64,000 bases of DNA from Microbacterium sp. Root53 (GTDB lineage Bacteria; Actinomycetota; Actinomycetes; Actinomycetales; Microbacteriaceae), in contig NZ_LMFR01000021.1 of assembly GCF_001426925.1 (NCBI RefSeq), forward strand, positions 1 through 64,000. Reading direction: 5' to 3'. The notes under the pieces were generated by a model that saw nothing but the letters and a program-made list of their open reading frames with translations, was not told where the DNA came from and made no database searches. Numbering within the stretch: position 1 is the first letter of the stretch; every line of letters begins with the position of its first letter. Of this stretch, positions 16,713-24,855 are shown piece after piece. The position numbers were made by a program, and so were the translations under genes.

Positions 16713-17537
16713 ATGAGCACTCCCACCGATCCGGACCGGACGACCCCGGAGGACCCGCGCCGCGCGCCCGAGCACGGCCGTCACGTTCCCGGCGACGGCG
16801 ACGCAGGCTACGGCAGCGACGAGCCGACGCGCTCGTACGACGTGGCCCCGGGCGACGACCGGACCCGCGCGCACGACGTCGACGACTCGCGTGACCGCCG
16901 CGTCGACGACAGGCGGGACGACGGCGTCGTCCACCATGACGCGGCTCCCGCGACCGGCGTGGCCGGGATGCCGGGCCGCGAGGTGCGCGAGGAGGTCGTG
17001 GCACGCGAGAAGGAGGAGTTCGGCGGCATGAAGTTCGGCTCGGCCTTCTTCGGCTGGCTGTGCGCCATGGGCATGACGGTCCTGCTCACGGCGCTCGTCG
17101 CCGGGACCGGGGCCGCGCTGGGCCTCGGCGCACAGGTCGACCCCGAGCAGGCCGCGGAGGAGAACGCCGGCACGATCGGGATCGTCGGCGCGATCATCGT
17201 GCTGGTCATCCTGTTCATCGCGTACTACTGCGGCGGCTACGTGGCCGGCCGGATGTCGCGCTTCAGCGGAGCCAAGCAGGGCGTCGCCGTCTGGCTCTGG
17301 GCGATCATCATCGCCGTCGTGGTCGCGATCATCACGGCGATCGCGGGCGCGCAGTGGAACATCCTCGCCGAGGTCAACACCTTCCCGCGTCTGCCCTTCA
17401 ACGAGGGCGAGCTGACCACGCTCGGCGTCATCACCGCCGTGGGCGCGCTGCTGGTGAGCCTGGGAGGCGCCGTTCTCGGCGGCGTCGCGGGCATGCGGTT
17501 CCACCGCAAGGTCGACAAGGTCGGCTTCGGGCGCTGA
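16713..17537 (+). CDS. Conserved membrane protein with charged N-terminal tail
   Basis: 274 aa. AAAGGAGC precedes ATG 16713. Residues 1-100 are rich in Asp, Arg, Pro and His and are probably disordered in the cytoplasm. Four membrane segments follow (about 108-138, 152-178, 188-212, 232-258), with Gly-rich helices (GGYVAGRM, GGAVLGGVAGMRFHRKVDK). This pattern resembles TIGR04086/YrzE-type small membrane proteins. No catalytic residues; function not recognised. Confidence 0.65.
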   Translation: MSTPTDPDRTTPEDPRRAPEHGRHVPGDGDAGYGSDEPTRSYDVAPGDDRTRAHDVDDSRDRRVDDRRDDGVVHHDAAPATGVAGMPGREVREEVVAREKEEFGGMKFGSAFFGWLCAMGMTVLLTALVAGTGAALGLGAQVDPEQAAEENAGTIGIVGAIIVLVILFIAYYCGGYVAGRMSRFSGAKQGVAVWLWAIIIAVVVAIITAIAGAQWNILAEVNTFPRLPFNEGELTTLGVITAVGALLVSLGGAVLGGVAGMRFHRKVDKVGFGR

Positions 17538-17558
17538 CCCGGCACTCCGGCCCAGACG

Positions 17559-17587
17559 CGAAGGCCCGCCGATCCGGCGGGCCTTCG
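17559..17587. terminator. Bidirectional hairpin between convergent genes
   Basis: 13-bp perfect stem (17559-17571 with 17575-17587, loop ATC) centred between the membrane-protein gene and the convergent dehydrogenase gene; it can serve both strands. Confidence 0.8.
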
Positions 17588-17610
17588 TCGTGCCCGGGGG
17601 CGTCGCGCCG

Positions 17611-18669
17611 TCAGACGTGCACGTCGGTCCGGGCGCGTGCGAGCCGCTCGGCGACGATGCGGCTGGCGGCCTCGACCGTCGTGACGCCCTCGCGCTCGGC
17701 GACGTCGAACACCGACCGCAGCGTGTCGGCGATCCCGTCGAGGCGCGCGTCGAGCTGGGCCCGCGGCAGATCGACCGGGGCGTCGAGGAAGATCACGCCG
17801 CCCGCGTTCACCAGGAAGTCGGGGGCGTAGACGATCCCGCGCGCGGCGAGCTGCTCGGCGCCGTCCGGGCGCAGCAGCTGGTTGTTCGCGGGTCCGACCA
17901 CGGCCCGGGCGGCCAGTTCCTCGATGACGGTCGGGGACAGCATGCCGCCGACGCCGGCGGGGATGAACACGTCGGCGTCGACGCGGTGGGCCTCGGCCGG
18001 CTCGACCCACGCGGCGCCCAGGCGCTCGGCGAGGTCGCGGCGCTCGGGGTTGACGTCGCACACGGTGAGGACCGCGCCCTCGGCGGCGAGCTGCTCGGCG
18101 AGGCTCGAGCCGACATGGCCCAGCCCGGCGATCGTCATCCGGCGTCCGGCGACGGCGCCGCTGCCGTCCATGCGCCGCAGCGTCTCGCGGATCGCCGCGT
18201 ACACGCCGTGCGCGGTGTGCCGCGCGGGGTCGCCGTGGCCACCGGTCTCGGGCGGCAGGCCCACGACGTGGGCGGTCTGCTCGGCGACGACGGCCATGTC
18301 GGCCGACGTGACGCCCACGTCCTCGGCCGTCCGGTAGCGGCCGCCCAACTGCTCGACCAGGTCGCCCAGGTCGAGGAAGGCGGCGCGCCGGCGCTCGTCC
18401 TCGAGGCGCTCGCCGATCGGCAGATGGATGACGGCCTTGCCGCCGCCGGCGTCCAGCCCGGCGAGCGCGTTCTTGAAGGTCATGCCCTGCGACAGACGCA
18501 GGGCGTCGTCGACCGCGTCCTGCCACGACGGGTAGTTCCAGACTCGGCAGCCGCCCAGGGCGGGGCCGAGCACGGTGCTGTGCACCGCGACCGCGATGAC
18601 CAGGCCGGATCGGCGGCCGGTGACCACGCTCAGGTGCTCGTGCTCGAAGGGGGTGGTGATCTCAGACAC
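17611..18669 (-). CDS. Leu/Phe/Val dehydrogenase (Glu/Leu/Phe/Val family)
   Basis: 352 aa. N-terminal substrate domain with GPALGGCR, MTFKNALAGLDAGGGKAVI (catalytic Lys in GGGKAV) and TAEDVGVTSADM; C-terminal Rossmann domain with IAGLGHVGSSLAEQL (NAD binding) and PAGVGGMLSP. It deaminates branched-chain or aromatic amino acids to 2-oxo acids, feeding the same catabolic route as the mms block about 9 kb away. GTG 18669 gives the usual family N-terminus (TTPFEHEHLSVV); the Shine-Dalgarno is weak. The precise amino acid preference cannot be told. Confidence 0.87.
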   Translation of the reverse strand: MSEITTPFEHEHLSVVTGRRSGLVIAVAVHSTVLGPALGGCRVWNYPSWQDAVDDALRLSQGMTFKNALAGLDAGGGKAVIHLPIGERLEDERRRAAFLDLGDLVEQLGGRYRTAEDVGVTSADMAVVAEQTAHVVGLPPETGGHGDPARHTAHGVYAAIRETLRRMDGSGAVAGRRMTIAGLGHVGSSLAEQLAAEGAVLTVCDVNPERRDLAERLGAAWVEPAEAHRVDADVFIPAGVGGMLSPTVIEELAARAVVGPANNQLLRPDGAEQLAARGIVYAPDFLVNAGGVIFLDAPVDLPRAQLDARLDGIADTLRSVFDVAEREGVTTVEAASRIVAERLARARTDVHV

Positions 18670-18909
18670 GATGGTTCCGTTCTCTCGGGTGCGGCTTGTG
18701 GCCGCTATGGAGATTCCACGCCCATCGCGCAGGGGCATCAAGGCCCCGCGCGGATTCTGATCATCCTGCTCGTCCACGGGCCGATCCCGGTGGCGCGGAC
18801 GCGCAGGATGCGCCGCCATCCGGCGCTCGTCAAGGCGGGTGCCTCGAGCGTCCCTCGCCGGTAGACCGGAACGCACGAGGACAGACGTACAGGACGAGGG
18901 AGGTGCGGC

Positions 18910-19257
18910 GTGACCGTCAAGCTGAACGAGAGCGCGCTGCGTCACGCGAAGAAGCTCGTGCGAGACGGGCGCGTGGTGCACGACGAGCGCGACGACTGGA
19001 GCGAGCACGCGCTGCCCGCGAAGAAGGAGACGGCGTGGCGCGAGGAGCACGGCTGGGGCGAGTACGCCCGGTGGCACCTCGGCATCGACACGGATGAGAA
19101 CGAGGAGACCAAGGCGCACTACTCGTTCCCGTTCGGGGATTACGAGAAGGTGCACCGCTGCGCCGTGATCTCGCTCGAGTCCCGGGCCGCGCAGTACGAC
19201 CACGACGAGATCGCGGCCGCGGCGAAGGAGCTGCTGGAGCTGATCGACGCCGAGTGA
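18910..19257 (+). CDS. Conserved hypothetical protein, charged, 115 aa
   Basis: GAGGGAGG lies about 6 nt before GTG 18910. The protein is soluble and rich in Glu, Lys, His and Trp (EHGWGEYARWHLGID, HYSFPFGDYEKVHR), with no membrane segment or known catalytic motif. Proteins of this appearance are common in Actinobacteria as uncharacterised single-domain genes. It stands alone between a divergent dehydrogenase and a convergent hydrolase. Confidence 0.7.
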   Translation: MTVKLNESALRHAKKLVRDGRVVHDERDDWSEHALPAKKETAWREEHGWGEYARWHLGIDTDENEETKAHYSFPFGDYEKVHRCAVISLESRAAQYDHDEIAAAAKELLELIDAE

Positions 19258-19267
19258 CGCAGACCGG

Positions 19268-20212
19268 TCAGCGCGGCGCCACGGCGTCGCGCAGCCACGC
19301 GACCGCGCGTTCGGTGAACCGGGCGGCGACCTCGGCGTCCACCCCGAGGGTGTCGAAGCCGTGCGGCGCCCCGGGCACGACGTCGAGCACGACGGGCACA
19401 CCGGCCGCCTTCAGCCGCCGCGCGTAGGCGACGTCCTCGTCGTGGAAGAGGTCGATGTCGCCGACGCCGATCCACGTGGGAGGCAGTCCGCGGAGATCCT
19501 CGCGCCGCGCGGGAGCGGCCGCCGCCGGCACGGTGTCCTCGCCGGGGCGCGCGGTCCCGAGCAGCAGCGCGGTCCAGCCGACCCGGTTCGCGGCGTTGTT
19601 CCACACCGGGTGGTCGAGTGCGTCGAGGTCGGTGCGGGTCGCCGTGCGGTCATCCAGCATCGGGTAGATCAGGAGCTGCGCGACCGGCTCGGTCCCTCGG
19701 GAGCGACCGCGGGCGGCGTCGTGCACCGCGTTGACCACCGAGGCCGCCAGGCCGCCGCCGGCGCTGGCCCCGCCGACCGCGACGCGCGCGGGGTCGACGC
19801 CGAGCTCCGCGGCGTGCGCCTGCAGCCAGGTCCATGCGGCCAGGCAGTCCTCCTGCGGCGCGGGGAACGGATGCTCCGGCGCCAGCCGGTACTGCGGCGC
19901 CACGACCGTGATCCCGAGCTGCGCCGCCATCCGCGCGCACAGCCGGGCGTCCTGCCGCGGTGCGCCGATCACCATGCCGCCGCCGTGGATCCACAGCAGG
20001 GCGCCGCCGGTGTGCGTGCCGGGGGAGTGGACGCGCAGCCGCAGGGAACCGGCGCGCAGGTCGCGCGTGGTGACGCCGGGCGCGCGCGCCGCCGGCACGA
20101 GGTGCCGCGCCCCGAACCGCGCCAGCACGCGCATCGCGGCGTTGCCGACGTCGACGCGCGGCGCCCGTCGCGCCATGTCGCGCAGGTCGGGATGCACGTC
20201 GTCGAGCCTCAT
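19268..20212 (-). CDS. Alpha/beta hydrolase, HSL-type esterase
   Basis: 314 aa. Oxyanion motif WIHGGGMVIGAP (about 75-86), nucleophile elbow GGASAGGGLA (Ser about 154), acid in GVGDIDLFHDED and base in GAPHGFDTLG. These place it in the hormone-sensitive-lipase/acetyl-hydrolase family that cleaves esters of small to medium acids. The last residues are close to the convergent gene, 10 nt apart. No signal peptide; cytoplasmic. Confidence 0.85.
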   Translation of the reverse strand: MRLDDVHPDLRDMARRAPRVDVGNAAMRVLARFGARHLVPAARAPGVTTRDLRAGSLRLRVHSPGTHTGGALLWIHGGGMVIGAPRQDARLCARMAAQLGITVVAPQYRLAPEHPFPAPQEDCLAAWTWLQAHAAELGVDPARVAVGGASAGGGLAASVVNAVHDAARGRSRGTEPVAQLLIYPMLDDRTATRTDLDALDHPVWNNAANRVGWTALLLGTARPGEDTVPAAAAPARREDLRGLPPTWIGVGDIDLFHDEDVAYARRLKAAGVPVVLDVVPGAPHGFDTLGVDAEVAARFTERAVAWLRDAVAPR

Positions 20213-20294
20213 GCGGACAGCCTGGCACGCAGGCCCGGCGTGCTCAGCAGGCGCGTCGCGGAAGGCGTTCACACCGTCGGATGCCCGCGCTAAC

Positions 20295-20314
20295 GTACAA
20301 CCAAATGGTTGTAC
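20295..20314. promoter_or_regulatory. Palindromic operator overlapping the ArsR-type gene start
   Basis: GTACAACCA-AA-TGGTTGTAC is a perfect 9-bp inverted repeat with a 2-nt centre; the ATG at 20305 falls inside it. A TAACGT box at 20291-20296 lies just upstream, so bound repressor would block a leaderless transcript. Autoregulation is inferred. Confidence 0.65.
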
Positions 20315-20655
20315 AAATGGGAGCCCAGCTCAGCGACGCGGAGGTCGACGCGATCTTCCACGCGCTCGCCGATGCGACGCGACGCGACATCGTGACGCGC
20401 GTCATCGAGCGCGAGCGGTCGGTCTCGGCGCTCGCGGAGCTGTACGACATGAGCTTCGCCGCGGTGCAGAAGCACGTCGCCGTGCTCGAGCGCGCGTCGC
20501 TCGTGACCAAGCAGCGCCGCGGGAGGGAGCAGATCGTGCACGCCGAGCCATCGGCGATACGGGACGCCCGCCGTCTCCTCGACCGGTTCGAGGACCTCTG
20601 GCGGCAGCGCATCGACCGGATGCAGAGCATCCTCGACGAAGGAGAAGAGCGATGA
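20305..20655 (+). CDS. ArsR-type metalloregulator-fold repressor (SRPBCC-linked)
   Basis: 116 aa. Winged helix with FHALADATRRDIVTRV, ELYDMSFAAVQKHVAVLERASLV (recognition helix) and RGREQIVHAEP wing. No metal-binding CxC; members of this subgroup typically control a downstream AHSA1/SRPBCC gene. ATG 20305 overlaps the operator and suits a leaderless mRNA; ATG 20317 is an alternative. It overlaps the next gene as ATGA. Confidence 0.85.
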   Translation: MVVQMGAQLSDAEVDAIFHALADATRRDIVTRVIERERSVSALAELYDMSFAAVQKHVAVLERASLVTKQRRGREQIVHAEPSAIRDARRLLDRFEDLWRQRIDRMQSILDEGEER

Positions 20656-21143
20656 CGTTCATCGAAGCGGTGAAGGACCCCGACGCCCTCACCATGACCA
20701 TGGTCGCCGAGTTCGACCGCCCCGCCGAGCGGGTCTGGAAGTTGTGGGAGGACCCGCGGCAGCTCGAGCGCTGGTGGGGCCCTCCGGGGTGGCCGGCGAC
20801 CTTCACGCGCCATGACTTCGCTGTGCCGGGGCGCTCGACGTACTACATGAGCGGCCCGGAGGGCGAGAAGGCCCACGGGTGGTGGAGCCGGCTCGAGATC
20901 GCGGAGCCGACGACCCTGCGGGTCGAGGACGGCTTCGCCGACGAGAACGGCGATCCCACCGGCGACCTGGGCTCCACCGTGTTCACCGTGACCCTCGAGC
21001 CGACCGACGGCGGCGGCACGCGCATGTCGATCGCCTCGCAGTTCGAGTCGGCGGAGCAGCTCCAGGCCATGGTGGACATGGGCATGGAGGAGGGCATGAA
21101 GGGGTCGCTCGGGCAGATCGACGCGATCCTGGCCGAGGACTGA
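20652..21143 (+). CDS. SRPBCC (AHSA1-like) domain protein
   Basis: 163 aa. START-like hydrophobic-ligand fold with EFDRPAERVWKLWEDPRQLERWWGPP at the start (AHSA1 signature), a middle beta-sheet and the C-terminal long helix (about 135-160). It is co-translated with the ArsR-type regulator through ATGA. The ligand is unknown; the pair is a common bacterial module of sensor repressor plus ligand-binding protein. Confidence 0.85.
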   Translation: MTFIEAVKDPDALTMTMVAEFDRPAERVWKLWEDPRQLERWWGPPGWPATFTRHDFAVPGRSTYYMSGPEGEKAHGWWSRLEIAEPTTLRVEDGFADENGDPTGDLGSTVFTVTLEPTDGGGTRMSIASQFESAEQLQAMVDMGMEEGMKGSLGQIDAILAED

Positions 21144-21151
21144 CAAGGCAC

Positions 21152-21192
21152 GCGAGGCGGCCCGGGCGCGTGCGCCGCCCGGGCCGCCTCGC
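21152..21192. terminator. Hairpin after the ArsR-SRPBCC operon
   Basis: 17-bp perfect GC-rich stem (21152-21168 with 21176-21192, 7-nt loop) starting 9 nt after the stop codon. Confidence 0.8.
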
Positions 21193-21224
21193 ATCGCGCG
21201 GAGCCGATGCCCAGGCGGCCCGGC

Positions 21225-21416
21225 TAGACTGGGGGAGCGCGACCGCCTGACCGGCGATTCCGACGCCCGTTCTCACCGGGCGCCCCGGTCTGCGGATATC
21301 GCGCCATCCGACCGCTCACCCGGTCCACCCCCTTCGCACACGCCGAATCGCGCGTGCGCCCGCACCTTCCGCGATGCGCCGACGACGGCGCCGTCGCCTC
21401 CACGAAACGATCACCC
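21225..21416 (+). promoter_or_regulatory. -10 box and long structured leader of the following gene
   Basis: TAGACT at 21225-21230 is a good -10 and the next start is at 21417, giving about 180 nt of untranslated leader. It contains several short GC-rich hairpins, for instance a CGCCCG/CGGGCG stem around a TTCTCAC loop, and a GACGGCGCCGTC palindrome before the start. No known riboswitch consensus is recognised. Confidence 0.4.
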
Positions 21417-21731
21417 ATGCACTCCGCACTTCCCCCTGTCCACCTCGACCACGTCGGTCCCGCGGCTCTCCGCTGGAAGCAGGCCGACCACGACGTCTAC
21501 GTCGCGACCCTCCACGACGAGTTCGCCGGCTTCATCGCCGTCACCGGCGACGACCGCTTCGCGCTGCACGGCCCGCAGGGTCAGCCCATGGGCGCCTTCC
21601 GCACTCAGCACGAGGCGCGCGCGGCGCTGCGAGCCGAGCTGCAGGAGGCCGCCGCGCCTGCTCCCGAGACCCGGAAGCGCGCCACCCCGCCCCGCCGCAC
21701 GCGCCGGCCGCGCGCCCGAGTGCGCGGCTGA
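21417..21731 (+). CDS. Conserved hypothetical protein with basic tail
   Basis: 104 aa. Residues 1-70 appear folded (LRWKQADHDVYVATLHDEFAGFI, then DRFALHGPQGQPMGAFRTQHEA); residues 80-104 are Arg/Pro-rich (RKRATPPRRTRRPRARVRG) and could bind nucleic acid. No clear Shine-Dalgarno precedes ATG 21417; GTG 21354 in the same frame is an alternative start but adds non-conserved-looking sequence. Function not recognised. Confidence 0.55.
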   Translation: MHSALPPVHLDHVGPAALRWKQADHDVYVATLHDEFAGFIAVTGDDRFALHGPQGQPMGAFRTQHEARAALRAELQEAAAPAPETRKRATPPRRTRRPRARVRG

Positions 21732-21849
21732 GCCCGCCTGGTGGGACGGCCCCTATCGGTGCGCTGGGTGTCGCCCGGGCAACCGCCTGGTATACGCGAC
21801 GCCGCATGCCTCGGCCTGTAACGTAAGCCTCAGCGATCGGCATCCGCCT

Positions 21850-23025
21850 TTGGCTTCGAAGGCCGTCCGGCGGCCGACCGATCGACAGGGGCACGCCATC
21901 TCCTCCACCGACACCCTCGTCCGCGCGGACGCCGTCGCCAGCCGTCTCGGGCCCGTGCGTCAGACGTATGCCGGGACCGACACATATCCGCCCATCGCCC
22001 GCGCCTACACGCAGGTGTCGCAGGTCGTGCGAGAGACCGGCCTGCTGCGCCGCGCGGTCTGGTTCTACGCCCTCGTCGGCGTCGCGCTCGCCCTGGCATT
22101 CGGCGGCGTGGTCACCGGGTTCATCCTGCTCGGCGACAGCTGGTTCCAGCTGCTCATGGCGGCGGCGCTGGGCATCCTGTTCACGCAGGTCGCCTTCCTC
22201 GCCCACGAGGCCGCCCACAAGCAGATCCTCACCACCGGTCCGGCGAACGACCGGCTGGCGCGCATCCTCGCGGCAGGCGTCGTCGGCATCAGCCTCTCCT
22301 GGTGGGACGCCAAGCACACCCGCCACCACGCGAACCCCAACCGGGTGGGCAAGGACCCCGACATCGAGGTCGACACGATCTCGTTCCTCGACGCCGACGC
22401 GGCCGACGCCCGCGGGCTGCGACGCTGGATCACGCGCCGCCAGGGCTGGCTGTTCTTCCCCCTGCTCACGCTCGAGGGGCTCAACCTGCACTTCCTCGGC
22501 CTCAAGCACCTGTTCTCGCGTGAGCCCGTCAAGGGCCGCTGGCTCGAGCTGAGCCTGATCGCGCTGCGCCTCGCCGTCGTGCTGGTGCCCGTGTTCCTGC
22601 TGCTGCCTCTCGGCATGGCGTTCGCGTTCGTCGGCGTGCAGCTGGCCGTGTTCGGCGTCTACATGGGCGCCTCGTTCGCGCCCAACCACAAGGGCATGCC
22701 GATCATCGCCCACGACGCCAAGCTCGACTTCTTCTCGAAGCAGGTGCGCACTTCGCGCAACATCTCGGGCGGCTGGTGGGCGACCACCCTCATGGGCGGC
22801 CTGAACTACCAGGTGGAGCACCACCTGTTCCCGAACATGCCCCGGCCGCACCTGGCCAAGGCGCGCGAGATCGTCCGCGACTACTGCGCCTCGTTCGACG
22901 TGCCCTACACCGAGACCACGCTCTGGCGCTCGTACGGCATCGTGATCGAGTACCTCAACCGCGTCGGCATCGCCGCGCGCGACCCGTTCGACTGCCCGGC
23001 GGCCGCGCAGCTGCGCCGCGCCTGA
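21850..23025 (+). CDS. Membrane fatty acid desaturase
   Basis: 391 aa if TTG 21850 is used. Three histidine boxes of the diiron site are present: HEAAH (about 118-122), HTRHH (about 157-161) and VEHHLFPNMPR (about 322-332), along with four hydrophobic segments. It introduces a double bond into acyl chains, most like the actinobacterial acyl-CoA or acyl-lipid delta-9 type. The start is unclear: AGGGGC lies 6 nt before an ATC at 21898, which gives the natural-looking N-terminus, while the legal starts are TTG 21850 and GTG 21955. Electron donor not encoded nearby. Confidence 0.85.
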   Translation: MASKAVRRPTDRQGHAISSTDTLVRADAVASRLGPVRQTYAGTDTYPPIARAYTQVSQVVRETGLLRRAVWFYALVGVALALAFGGVVTGFILLGDSWFQLLMAAALGILFTQVAFLAHEAAHKQILTTGPANDRLARILAAGVVGISLSWWDAKHTRHHANPNRVGKDPDIEVDTISFLDADAADARGLRRWITRRQGWLFFPLLTLEGLNLHFLGLKHLFSREPVKGRWLELSLIALRLAVVLVPVFLLLPLGMAFAFVGVQLAVFGVYMGASFAPNHKGMPIIAHDAKLDFFSKQVRTSRNISGGWWATTLMGGLNYQVEHHLFPNMPRPHLAKAREIVRDYCASFDVPYTETTLWRSYGIVIEYLNRVGIAARDPFDCPAAAQLRRA

Positions 23026-23056
23026 GGGGATCGCGTGCAGCGCACGCGACATCGCC

Positions 23057-23098
23057 GAGGACCCCGCAACCCGACAGTCGTCGGAGAGCGGGGTCTTC
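23057..23098 (+). terminator. Hairpin after the desaturase gene
   Basis: GAGGACCCCGC pairs with GCGGGGTCTTC (core arms 23060-23067 and 23088-23095); an inner CCGAC/GTCGG stem stacks on top. It starts about 30 nt after the stop and is followed by TTCTGG. Confidence 0.7.
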
Positions 23099-23179
23099 TG
23101 GCGCAGGTCGGCAGGATCCATGCCACGGGTGTCCGATCGGCCACGTCCCGGCGCGTCCGCGGGCGGTGAGAATGAGGGG

Positions 23180-24490
23180 ATGACCCCGCCGTCTCCCGCG
23201 CCGACCCGGCCGCGCCTGCATCCCGCCTGGATCGTCGCGATCGTGGCGTTCCTGGCCCTGGTGGGCGCCGCCGGCTTCCGTGCGGCGCCGAGCGTGTTCA
23301 TGGTGCCGATCGAGGCCGAGCTCGGTTTCAGCCGCACCGACCTGTCGATCGCGATCGGCATCAACATCGTGCTGTTCGGTCTGACGGCGCCCTTCGCCGC
23401 GGCGCTCATGGACCGGTTCGGGCTGAAGCGCGTCACGATCGCGGCGCTCGCGCTCGTGGCCTCCGGCGCCGTGCTCGGCACGCTCGCGACGGCGCCGTTC
23501 GTGCTGTGGCTGACGTGGGGCGGGCTGATCGGGATCGGCACGGGATCCATGGCGATGGTCTTCGCCGCCACCGTGACGCAGCGCTGGTTCATCCGGCATC
23601 GCGGCGTGGTCTCCGGCGTGCTGAGCGCGGGAAGCGCGACGGGCCAGCTGGTGTTCCTGCCGCCCACCGCGTGGCTGGCGACGGAGGTGGGGTGGCGCGA
23701 GGCGAGCCTGGTGGTCGCGGGCGGCGCGCTGATCGTCGTGCCGCTCGTCGCGTGGTTCCTGCATGACTCGCCGCACCGCATCGGGCTGCTGCCGTACGGC
23801 GCGGATCCCGCGGATCCCCCCGCGCCGCCGTACCGGTCCCTCGTCAACCCGGCCGTGCTCGCGCTGCGCGCGCTGCGCGACGCCGCGCGGCAGCGGACCT
23901 TCTGGGCGCTCGTGATCGGCTTCGCGGTGTGCGGCGCCTCGACCAACGGCCTGATCGGCGCGCACTTCATCCCCGCCGCGCACGACCACGGCATGACCCA
24001 GCCGGTCGCGGCGGGACTGCTCGCGACCGTCGGCATCTTCGACATCGTCGGCACGGTGTTCTCCGGCTGGCTCACGGACCGGGTGAACCCGCGCATCCTG
24101 CTGGGGGTGTACTACGCCGGTCGCGGCATCAGCCTGCTGTTCCTGCCGTTGCTGCTCTCGAGCGAGGTCCACCCACCCATGTGGTTCTTCATCGTGTTCT
24201 ACGGACTGGACTGGGTCGCCACCGTGCCGCCGACCATCGCCCTGTGCCGCGAGGTGTTCGGCGACCGCGGGCCGCTCGTGTTCGGCTGGGTGTTCGCGAG
24301 CCACCAGCTCGGCGCCGGCATCGCGACGATCCTCGCCGGCATCGTCCGCGACGCCACGGGCCAGTACACGATCGCCTGGTTCGCCGCGGCAGGGCTTTGC
24401 ATCGTGGCGGCGCTGGTGTCGCTGCGCATCCGGCGGGTGCCGGTCGCGCCGCCCGAGCCGGACCCGCTCGTCGAGGAGCGGGTCGGCTGA
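23180..24490 (+). CDS. MFS transporter, monocarboxylate/OFA-like
   Basis: 436 aa with 12 predicted membrane helices. The first loop has DRFGLKRV (motif A variant), and the sixth-seventh loop is cytoplasmic (about 200-235, RSLVNPAVLALRALRDAARQ). The N-terminal FRAAPSVFMVPIEAELGFSRTDLS segment is typical of the MCT/OFA branch (oxalate/formate-like and monocarboxylate carriers). AGGGG overlaps the ATG region closely. Substrate not determinable. Confidence 0.75.
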   Translation: MTPPSPAPTRPRLHPAWIVAIVAFLALVGAAGFRAAPSVFMVPIEAELGFSRTDLSIAIGINIVLFGLTAPFAAALMDRFGLKRVTIAALALVASGAVLGTLATAPFVLWLTWGGLIGIGTGSMAMVFAATVTQRWFIRHRGVVSGVLSAGSATGQLVFLPPTAWLATEVGWREASLVVAGGALIVVPLVAWFLHDSPHRIGLLPYGADPADPPAPPYRSLVNPAVLALRALRDAARQRTFWALVIGFAVCGASTNGLIGAHFIPAAHDHGMTQPVAAGLLATVGIFDIVGTVFSGWLTDRVNPRILLGVYYAGRGISLLFLPLLLSSEVHPPMWFFIVFYGLDWVATVPPTIALCREVFGDRGPLVFGWVFASHQLGAGIATILAGIVRDATGQYTIAWFAAAGLCIVAALVSLRIRRVPVAPPEPDPLVEERVG

Positions 24491-24493
24491 GCC

Positions 24494-24709
24494 TCACCAG
24501 CCGATGTGCTGGGACGGGTACACGTCTCGGATGCGCTCGCTGAAGAACCGGCCCGCGCTCGCGGCGTTGCGCAGGCCGCGGTACACGGACGGCGGCACGG
24601 CGAAGTACCGGTAGACGTCGCCGGTCGTGAACTCGATCTCGAGCACCGCCGTCCCCGGGTCGTACCCCGCAGCGGCGATCACGCTGGAATCGAGCGACAC
24701 GCGCCTCAT
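24494..24709 (-). CDS. KTSC domain protein
   Basis: 71 aa, a complete KTSC domain: SLDSSVIAAAGYDPGTAVLEIEF, then GDVYRYFAVPPSVYRGL, and FFSERIRDVYP. This small fold is predicted to bind nucleic acid and is sometimes fused to lysyl-tRNA synthetases or nucleases. GGGGGAACGGG precedes ATG 24709. It is convergent with the MFS gene, 3 nt apart. Confidence 0.8.
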   Translation of the reverse strand: MRRVSLDSSVIAAAGYDPGTAVLEIEFTTGDVYRYFAVPPSVYRGLRNAASAGRFFSERIRDVYPSQHIGW

Positions 24710-24843
24710 CCCGTTCCCCCGTCCGCACCCTGCTTCGACGGTAGACGCCCGCGACGCCTCGGCGACCCGGGATTGACGGCCGGCGAAGCGTGCGGTACAC
24801 CGGCACCCGCGCTCCGGGAGCGGGGATGTCGGCGCCCCCCGCC

Positions 24844-24849
24844 TACCAT
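24844..24849 (+). promoter_or_regulatory. -10 box of a leaderless transcript
   Basis: TACCAT followed by 6 nt and then ATG 24856. It has the same geometry as the boxes at 6598, 42627 and 63453. Confidence 0.5.
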
Positions 24850-24855
24850 GGCGCC

